Made by a program: the position numbers and the translations under genes
Part shown: positions 1-4,923 of the stretch, piece after piece
Position numbering within the stretch: the stretch's first letter is position 1
How the letters are laid out: each line of letters opens with the position of its first letter
Source: Myxococcaceae bacterium
GTDB taxonomy: Bacteria > Myxococcota > Myxococcia > Myxococcales > Myxococcaceae
DNA: 5,902 bases
Direction: 5' to 3'
Assembly (NCBI GenBank): GCA_018262385.1
Contig: JAGSPQ010000259.1
Location: 1 to 5,902, forward strand
Notes under the pieces: generated by a model
The model's input: the letters and a program-made list of their open reading frames with translations, nothing else
Databases searched by the model: none
Told to the model about the DNA's origin: nothing

Positions 1-786
1 CAGCTTGCCGATCATCTCGCCGGCGTTCTTGGTCGCGTTCTCCATCGCCGTCATCCGTGCGCCGTGCTCGCTGGCCACCGAGTCGAGCAGCGCCCGGAAG
101 ATCTTGATCTTCAGCGCCTGCGGCACGAGCTGGTCGAGCACCGCCTGCGGGTTCGGCTCGTAGATGTAGTCGGTCTTCGCCGCTCCGGCGGCCGACGGCG
201 CGGCGGCCTCGAACGGCAGCAGCTGGGAGAAGTTGATTCGCTGCGAGATGGCCGAGACGAACTCGTTGTTCGCCAGGTACACCGCGTCGATCTCACCCTT
301 GAGGAACCGGTTCGCCAGCTCGTCGGCGACGTCGGCGGCACCCTGGTAGGTGACCTTGTTCATCATCCCCGGGTAGTCCTTGCGCATCTTGAAGCCGCGG
401 GCCCGGAAGAAGTCTCCGCCCTTGCGGCCGATGGTGGTGATCGTCACCTCGTACTTCGAGCCACTCTCGGTGAGGAACTTCAGCGCCCGGCGGTTGACGT
501 TCGAGTTGAACCCGCCAGCGAGGCCGCGGTCCGACGTCAGCACCAGCACCTCGACCTTCTTCACTTCGCGCCTGGCCAGCAGCGGGTGGGCGACGTTGCC
601 GCCCTCGGCCCGGCTCATCACCTCGGCGATCATCTTGTCGAGCGTGCTGGCGTAGGGGCGGGCGGCGATGATCGCGTCCTGGGCCCGGCGCAGCTTGGCG
701 GCGGCGACCATCTTCACCGCGCGGGTGATCTGCCGGGTGCTCTTGACCGACTTGATGCGCTTACGAATGTCGCGAAGGGAAGCCAT
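1..786 (-). CDS. atpG: F1F0 ATP synthase gamma subunit (partial, 3' end missing)
   Basis: This is the central rotor shaft of the F1 part of ATP synthase, which couples proton flow through F0 to ATP synthesis at the cytoplasmic membrane. The minus-strand frame is open from the ATG at 786-784 to the window edge, giving 262 residues. The N-terminus [20 protein letters not shown], followed by [16 protein letters not shown], is the family's conserved first helix. [10 protein letters not shown] (residues 85-94) matches the conserved SDRGLCGGFN region, with Ala in place of the common Cys. Families run to about 285-295 residues, so roughly the last 25-30, including the C-terminal helix with the PROSITE signature, lie outside the window. 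An Ala-rich insert (about 194-203) precedes a YIYEP segment. No strong Shine-Dalgarno precedes the ATG. The gene is divergent from the lipoprotein operon, and atpA, its usual upstream neighbour, is absent here. Confidence 0.97.
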   Translation of the reverse strand, partial: MASLRDIRKRIKSVKSTRQITRAVKMVAAAKLRRAQDAIIAARPYASTLDKMIAEVMSRAEGGNVAHPLLARREVKKVEVLVLTSDRGLAGGFNSNVNRRALKFLTESGSKYEVTITTIGRKGGDFFRARGFKMRKDYPGMMNKVTYQGAADVADELANRFLKGEIDAVYLANNEFVSAISQRINFSQLLPFEAAAPSAAGAAKTDYIYEPNPQAVLDQLVPQALKIKIFRALLDSVASEHGARMTAMENATKNAGEMIGKL

Positions 787-798
787 GGCTTGGGCGCG

Positions 799-827
799 CC
801 TATATGGCCTTCGTGGCAGGTGGGCAA
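799..827 (-). promoter_or_regulatory. Possible sigma70-type promoter for atpG
   Basis: Read on the minus strand, TTGCCC (827-822) and TATAGG (804-799) are separated by exactly 17 bases. Each matches four of six bases of the TTGACA/TATAAT consensus. The -10 hexamer ends only 12 bases before the atpG ATG, so transcription from it would give a leader of a few bases, which fits the absence of a Shine-Dalgarno there. Matches of this quality occur by chance, so this is a weak candidate. Confidence 0.2.
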
Positions 828-861
828 CGAAAGTCGGCCCGGTTTAGGGCATATTGGGGTT

Positions 862-872
862 GTCGAATCGAC
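862..872. repeat. 11-nt palindrome GTCGA-A-TCGAC, candidate operator
   Basis: Two 5-base arms (GTCGA and TCGAC) are perfect inverted repeats around a single central base. The site starts 41 bases before the ATG of the first lipoprotein gene, inside the divergent spacer. Placement and symmetry suit a dimeric regulator binding site. TCGA-rich palindromes are easy to obtain by chance in a G+C-rich genome, so the regulatory role is inference. Confidence 0.3.
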
Positions 873-902
873 GCAGGCCGGGGCAAGGTTTCCCTTCTGC
901 CC

Positions 903-2018
903 ATGAAACGAATTCTGGTCGTTGGATTGTGCCTGCTGGCGGGGGGGTGCACTCCACCAAAGCTGAAGAAGACGCTGCCGCCGGACGTGCGGGTGGACAC
1001 CTACGCCCAGCAGTCGGCCTCGAAGATCGACGTGCTGTGGGTGGTCGACGACTCCGGCTCGATGGCGCCCCGCCAGGAGAACCTGGCGAAGAACTTCCAG
1101 TCGTTCATCGACGTGTTCTCCAAGGGCGCGATCGACTTCCGGATCGCCGTCACCACCACCGACATCTTCAAGAACCGCGGCCAGCTCAAGGGCAGCCCGA
1201 AGATCCTCACTCCCAAGACCTCCGGGCTGGTCGCCGCTTTCCAGTCCAACGTGAAGGTCGGGATCCTGGGCAGCCCGTACGAAGCCGGCCTGCAGGCGGC
1301 GCTGATGGCGATCGAGCTGCAGAACGAGGCCAACGCGCCGAAGCAGGCCACGCTCGAGACCTGCCTGGCGGTCTGCAAGGGCGCCCAGGCCTGCATCGAC
1401 ACCTGCAACCTCGGCAACACGTTCGACTTCCTGCGGACCGACGCCTACCTGTACCTGATCTTCGTCACCGACGAAGAAGACGAGTCGGCCGAGGACATTC
1501 GCTACTACTGGCGCTCGTTCGAGACCGCGAAAGGGCTCGGCAACGACGGCACCGTCACCACCGCGGCGATCATGGGCGATGTGCCGACCAACGGCTGCGG
1601 CGCCACGCCGGGCACCCGCTACAAGGCGCTCTCGGATCTGACCGGCGGCGAGGTCGGCAGCATCTGCGACACCAACTTCTCGGCCACGCTGAAGAAGCTC
1701 GCCACCAACGCGGTCGGCCTGAAGCGGAAGTTCGCGATCGCCCGGAAGCCGAACATCACCACCATCGAGGTGGCGGTGAGGTACCCGTGCAACACCCTGG
1801 ACGAGATCGTCCGCTCCTGCGCCTCGGTCGACCGGACGGAGTGCATCGACAACCCGCCCGAGTCGCTCAACCTCGTCTGCAAGCCTCCGCAGGGCGGCCC
1901 CGACGGCTGGAGCTACGAACCGGCGACCCAGGTGATCTTCTTCGCCGGCGAGTCGGTGCCCTTCCTCAAGGGCCTGGTCGAGATCCAGTACTACGAAGAA
2001 GGGATGGGGCCGGGGTGA
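903..2018 (+). CDS. VWA-domain lipoprotein with intact MIDAS motif
   Basis: The product is 371 residues: a lipoprotein signal peptide with lipobox LAGGC (lipidated Cys16), then a von Willebrand factor A domain over about residues 41-270. The metal-ion-dependent adhesion site looks complete: DxSxS as D49, S51 and S53 in VVDDSGSM, a TTT segment at 84-86, and D190 in FVTDEED. VWA domains bind partner proteins through a divalent metal, so a surface adhesion or assembly role is likely. Ten cysteines follow the lipidated one, including a C-x3-C-x5-C-x3-C cluster (154, 158, 164, 168) and four near the C-terminus (296, 306, 314, 326), which suggests disulfides in an oxidising compartment. The start at 903 was chosen over the in-frame ATG at 804 because only it places the signal peptide at the N-terminus. 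The Shine-Dalgarno is weak (AAGG at 885-888). It is first in the operon and its TGA overlaps the next start. The motility adhesin CglB of Myxococcus is also a VWA lipoprotein, but orthology is not claimed. Confidence 0.92.
   Translation: MKRILVVGLCLLAGGCTPPKLKKTLPPDVRVDTYAQQSASKIDVLWVVDDSGSMAPRQENLAKNFQSFIDVFSKGAIDFRIAVTTTDIFKNRGQLKGSPKILTPKTSGLVAAFQSNVKVGILGSPYEAGLQAALMAIELQNEANAPKQATLETCLAVCKGAQACIDTCNLGNTFDFLRTDAYLYLIFVTDEEDESAEDIRYYWRSFETAKGLGNDGTVTTAAIMGDVPTNGCGATPGTRYKALSDLTGGEVGSICDTNFSATLKKLATNAVGLKRKFAIARKPNITTIEVAVRYPCNTLDEIVRSCASVDRTECIDNPPESLNLVCKPPQGGPDGWSYEPATQVIFFAGESVPFLKGLVEIQYYEEGMGPG
1997..2004 (+). promoter_or_regulatory. Shine-Dalgarno supporting the GTG start at 2015
   Basis: AGAAGGGA ends 10 bases before the GTG at 2015. 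This supports the unusual GTG start, which overlaps the upstream TGA as GTGA. The alternative ATG at 2004 is in a different frame and can be excluded. Confidence 0.6.
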
Positions 2019-3460
2019 AGCGCGCCCTGGTGGTGACAGCCCTCGCACTGGTCGCGGCGTGCCGGCCGCCGAGCACGGTCGGGGTCAAGCCGCAGCTGGT
2101 ACCGCCCACCGGAGATCAGGACTTCGGAGTGGTGCCGGTGCTCAACCAGAAGAGCCTCGACATCCCGATCCTCAATGTCGGCCGCGGAGATCTGGAGCTC
2201 AAGTCGGTCACCTTGAAGGACCCGGGGATCTTCACCCTCGTCTCCGCGCCGTCCACCATCGTCGCGGGCGAGACGGCGAACGTGGTGGTGAAGTTCGTCC
2301 CGCTCAAAGAGCAGGACTACTCGGACACCCTGGTGCTCGAGAGCAACGACGAGGCGAACCCGATCATCGAGGTGAAGCTGCTCGGCAAGGGCAGCACCCG
2401 GGCGCTGATGCAGGTCGACCCGATGGTGCTCGACTTCGGGCGGGTCGCCGAGTGCAGCTCGGTGGTGAAGACGTTCACCATCACCAACAAGGGCACCGCG
2501 GATCTGATCGTCGAGGAGCTCTCGTTCACCGACGGCAGCAGCCCCGCCTTCGCCTTCGTCGGCAGCTCGAAGACGCCGGCGATCGTGAAGTTCAAGGATC
2601 CCAACGGCCTGCCGGGGAAGATCCAGCTCACCGTCAAGTTCACCGTCGCCGCCGGGTCGATGGGCGCCGCGATGGGCAGCATCAAGATTCGCGGCACCGA
2701 CCCCGACAACCGCGAGGTCCTGCTGATGCTGAAGGGCGACGTGAACCGGGCGCCGGTGCCGGTGATCGCTCCGCTCGGAAACGGCGCGCCCGGGCTGACG
2801 GTGACGCTCGACGGCTCGGGCAGCAGCGATCCCGACGCCGACAACCCGATCACCTTCAAGTGGACGATGCGCAGCAAGCCGCTCTCGAGCGACACCGACT
2901 TCCTCGCGGCCACCTCGGCGATGACCTCGATGCGGCTCGACCCGCTGGTGCCCGGCGCCTACGAGGTGCAGCTCGACGTCACCGACGCGCTGGGGGTGAA
3001 GAACTGCCAGCCCGCCCGCGCCACGGTGGTGGCGACCCCGGCGCAGAAGCTGCTGGTCGAGATGTTCTGGGACAACGCGAAGACGGACATCGATCTCCAC
3101 GTGCTGCGGACCCCGACCTCCAAGCTGGGGATGGCGCCGGACGACGCGTACTACGCAAACCCCGCGCCCGAGTGGGGGCAGATCGGCGCCAACGATGATC
3201 CGATCTTCATCCGCGATGCGCTCACCGGCTACGGGCCCGAGCTGTTCGGGTACGTCAACCCGATCGACACCACCTACCGGCTGGTCGCCGAGTTCGCCAA
3301 CGAGCACCTCGATCCGAACCCGAAGAGCAAGGTGACGGTGCGGATCTACTTGTACGGAGTGGTGAAGGGCGAGTTCACCCGCACCCTCGAGAAGGCGGGC
3401 AACCGCTGGATCATCGCCGACGTGGCCTGGCCTTCCGGGGACATCACCGCTCAGCCATGA
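2015..3460 (+). CDS. Multidomain lipoprotein: two choice-of-anchor D repeats, PKD-like domain, C-terminal DIDLHV domain
   Basis: The product is 481 residues with a GTG start. Residues 1-16 form a signal peptide with lipobox LVAAC (lipidated Cys16). Two Ig-like repeats of the choice-of-anchor D (ASPM/SPD-2/Hydin-related) type follow, at about 35-126 and 131-243. Each opens with DFG (36-38, 140-142) and ends in a beta strand with a Leu-Lys/Leu-Gly-Lys-Gly pattern. Residues 245-340 look like a PKD domain: DGSGSSDPD (266-274) and GAYEVQLDVTD (314-324). The C-terminal region, about 345-475, carries TDIDLHV (357-363), a YYAN...EWG stretch (379-388) and GYGPE (405-409). This resembles the beta-rich DUF2135/YfaP-like region seen in other secreted myxobacterial proteins. 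There are only two cysteines besides the lipidated one (147, 331), unlike its neighbours. No catalytic motif is seen, so a structural or binding role outside the cell membrane is inferred. It overlaps both neighbouring genes by 4 nt. Confidence 0.92.
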   Translation: MKRALVVTALALVAACRPPSTVGVKPQLVPPTGDQDFGVVPVLNQKSLDIPILNVGRGDLELKSVTLKDPGIFTLVSAPSTIVAGETANVVVKFVPLKEQDYSDTLVLESNDEANPIIEVKLLGKGSTRALMQVDPMVLDFGRVAECSSVVKTFTITNKGTADLIVEELSFTDGSSPAFAFVGSSKTPAIVKFKDPNGLPGKIQLTVKFTVAAGSMGAAMGSIKIRGTDPDNREVLLMLKGDVNRAPVPVIAPLGNGAPGLTVTLDGSGSSDPDADNPITFKWTMRSKPLSSDTDFLAATSAMTSMRLDPLVPGAYEVQLDVTDALGVKNCQPARATVVATPAQKLLVEMFWDNAKTDIDLHVLRTPTSKLGMAPDDAYYANPAPEWGQIGANDDPIFIRDALTGYGPELFGYVNPIDTTYRLVAEFANEHLDPNPKSKVTVRIYLYGVVKGEFTRTLEKAGNRWIIADVAWPSGDITAQP

Positions 3461-4923
3461 ACCGCGCGCAATCCTCCTCGTCCCTCGCTGCGGGCCTGCT
3501 CTGGGTGCTGGTGCTCACCGGCTGCCCGCGGGTCGAGCCGGTCAGCGACGCCGGCCGTCCTCCCGAGTGCGTCACCCGCGACCAGTGCGCGGCGGGGAAA
3601 ATCTGCACCGCCCAGAAGTTCTGCGAGAACTGCGAGTCGTCGGGCCAGTGCCGCACCAAGGAGCTGTGCGAGCCGATGACCCGGCTGTGCGCCCTGCGCG
3701 CGGGCTGGGGCGAGAGCTGCACCACCAACGAGCAGTGCCAGGCGGGCAGCTGGTGCAAGCAGGGCCTGTGTCTGGATCGCTCGGAGGTCTCGCTGTGCCC
3801 GGGCGGGCTGAAGTCCGAGTGTTCCCAGGGCCAGCGCTGCAACACCGTCACCACCGTCTGCGAGGAAGACCTCGGCTGCTCCGACGACCTCGACTGCGGC
3901 GCCGCCGAGACCTGCAACACCGGCAGCCGCTCGTGCGTCCCCCGCTGCACGCTCGAGACCCAGGCCGACGTCTGCGCGCCGGGCGAGAAGTGCGTGGTCC
4001 CCAGGTGCGTGCAGTGCGCCAGCGACGCCGAGTGCGGCCCGGGCCTCAAGTGCGACGCCGCCGGCAAGTGCAGCAGCGGCGCGCGCTGCTACACCGACCG
4101 CGACTGCAAGGTCCCGCTGATCTGCTTCGCCCAGACCGGCGCCTGCCTGCCCCGGGCGCCGCCGTGCGTGAGCGACGACAACTGCCCCTCCGACCAGCGG
4201 TGCGACGTCGGCGCCGGCAAGTGCGTGCCGCGCACCTGTCAGCCCGATCGCTTCGAGCAGAACAACGACCTCCCCAAGGCCTACGGGGTCGCGCCGGGCC
4301 GCCACGACAACCTCACCCTCTGCCCGGGCGACGTCGACTGGTACAGCATCACCCTCGCGCGCGGAGACCAGCTGGGGGTCAACCTCGACGCGGATCCGTT
4401 CAGCGAGAACAACTTCTCGACGGTGGTGAAGGACGGCACCCGCCGCACCCTCGCCGCCGGGAAGCTGCTGGTCAGCTACGTCGCCTCGGCGCCGCAGAAA
4501 TATTACGTCGTCGTCAGCACCATCGATCCGTTCCAGCCGTACGACATCAGCTTCCTGCTCTCGCGCGGCACTCCCTGCGACGACGACAGCCACGAGCCGA
4601 ACGACGAGGGCACCGCGCCGACCTCGTTCAACCTCGGCACCAGCCTCGAGGGCGCGATCTGCCCGCAGGATCAGGACTGGTTCAAGGTCGCGGTGCCCGC
4701 CGGCAAGGGGCTGAAGGCTTCGCTGGTCAACTACGACTCGAGCAAGGGGCTGCTGCGGCTGTGCGCCTTCGACGGGATGACGCCGCTGGGCTGTGACGAC
4801 TCGACCGCGCCGGCGGTGACGATGGCCGAGCCGGCGGTGGGCGGGAAGCAGGTGCTGATCAGAGTCGTCGGCTCGACCGAACGCGCGGCCAATGCGTACA
4901 CGTTGAAAGTGGAGTTCTTATGA
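3457..4923 (+). CDS. Cysteine-rich lipoprotein with nine four-Cys modules and two PPC-like domains
   Basis: The product is 488 residues. The signal peptide ends in the canonical lipobox LTGC (lipidated Cys23), followed by a short linker containing SDAG. Residues 38-261 hold 37 cysteines, 36 of which fall into nine tandem four-cysteine modules. Two related domains follow, about 262-370 and 375-488. The first has FEQNND (266-271) and CPGDVDWY (289-296), the second HEPND (379-383) and CPQDQDWF (402-409). These are marks of the bacterial pre-peptidase C-terminal (PPC) beta-sandwich, common in secreted proteins. The overall picture is a disulfide-rich stalk ending in two beta domains, held at the membrane by lipid. 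No protease or other catalytic domain is present, although PPC domains often accompany peptidases. The start overlaps the upstream stop as ATGA. Only a poor Shine-Dalgarno (GGGGA at 3437-3441, 15 bases away) precedes it, so it probably depends on coupled translation. Exact function is unknown. Confidence 0.92.
   Translation: MNRAQSSSSLAAGLLWVLVLTGCPRVEPVSDAGRPPECVTRDQCAAGKICTAQKFCENCESSGQCRTKELCEPMTRLCALRAGWGESCTTNEQCQAGSWCKQGLCLDRSEVSLCPGGLKSECSQGQRCNTVTTVCEEDLGCSDDLDCGAAETCNTGSRSCVPRCTLETQADVCAPGEKCVVPRCVQCASDAECGPGLKCDAAGKCSSGARCYTDRDCKVPLICFAQTGACLPRAPPCVSDDNCPSDQRCDVGAGKCVPRTCQPDRFEQNNDLPKAYGVAPGRHDNLTLCPGDVDWYSITLARGDQLGVNLDADPFSENNFSTVVKDGTRRTLAAGKLLVSYVASAPQKYYVVVSTIDPFQPYDISFLLSRGTPCDDDSHEPNDEGTAPTSFNLGTSLEGAICPQDQDWFKVAVPAGKGLKASLVNYDSSKGLLRLCAFDGMTPLGCDDSTAPAVTMAEPAVGGKQVLIRVVGSTERAANAYTLKVEFL
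3568..4224 (+). repeat. Nine tandem four-cysteine protein modules
   Basis: Within the third lipoprotein gene, cysteines fall into nine modules of the form C-x(5-8)-C-x5-C-x(4-6)-C. First cysteines are at residues 38, 59, 88, 114, 141, 164, 187, 211 and 237. The middle spacing is exactly five residues in all nine. The first spacing is five in seven of nine, the exceptions being seven (114-122) and eight (164-173). Several modules carry D/E-x-C-x-x-G-x-x-C. Sequence between cysteines has diverged, so this is an old protein-level repeat and not a recent DNA duplication. Confidence 0.85.
4911..4914 (+). promoter_or_regulatory. Shine-Dalgarno GGAG for the IPT/TIG lipoprotein gene
   Basis: GGAG lies five bases before the ATG at 4920, inside the last codons of the preceding gene. 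It is the best placed ribosome binding site in the operon and supports the overlapping ATGA start. Confidence 0.65.

Larger units (their letters stand above)
787..902. promoter_or_regulatory. Divergent intergenic region between atpG and the lipoprotein operon
   Basis: This 116-bp stretch separates two divergently transcribed units and must hold the start signals of the plus-strand operon. It may also hold those of atpG. It contains more A/T than the flanking genes, with TATATGG near 801-807 and CATATTGG near 850-857, plus an 11-nt palindrome at 862-872. An in-frame ATG at 804 extends the plus-strand reading frame across it, but that extension would put a charged, non-signal sequence in front of a good lipoprotein signal peptide, so I treat it as non-coding. 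I found no convincing -35/-10 pair for the plus strand. Confidence 0.6.

Noticed and set aside
793..800. GGCGCGCC palindrome
   Set aside because: An 8-base G+C palindrome next to the atpG start is expected by chance here and has no poly-T tail or stem extension to make it a terminator.
813..828. Sigma54-like promoter TGGCAGG...AAC
   Set aside because: The -24 GG is present, but the -12 element reads AC in place of GC and lacks the TT before it.
804..902. Upstream in-frame ATG extending the VWA gene by 33 residues
   Set aside because: It would bury the signal peptide and lipobox behind a charged, Arg-rich stretch, and the extension lies in the divergent spacer.
64..906. 280-codon plus-strand open frame across the left end
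   Set aside because: It is the antisense of atpG, whose minus-strand translation matches a universally conserved protein.
1991..3307. 438-codon minus-strand open frame, and similar long antisense frames at 714-2048, 3451-4593 and 4731-5786
   Set aside because: Compositions rich in Arg, Gly, Val, His and Asp with no recognisable domain. They mirror well-supported plus-strand genes, as expected in very G+C-rich DNA.
854..3460. Single 868-codon plus-strand open frame
   Set aside because: Its first 387 codons run out of frame over the VWA gene and read as Arg/Gly/His/Pro-rich nonsense. Real coding begins at the GTG at 2015, where a lipoprotein signal peptide starts.
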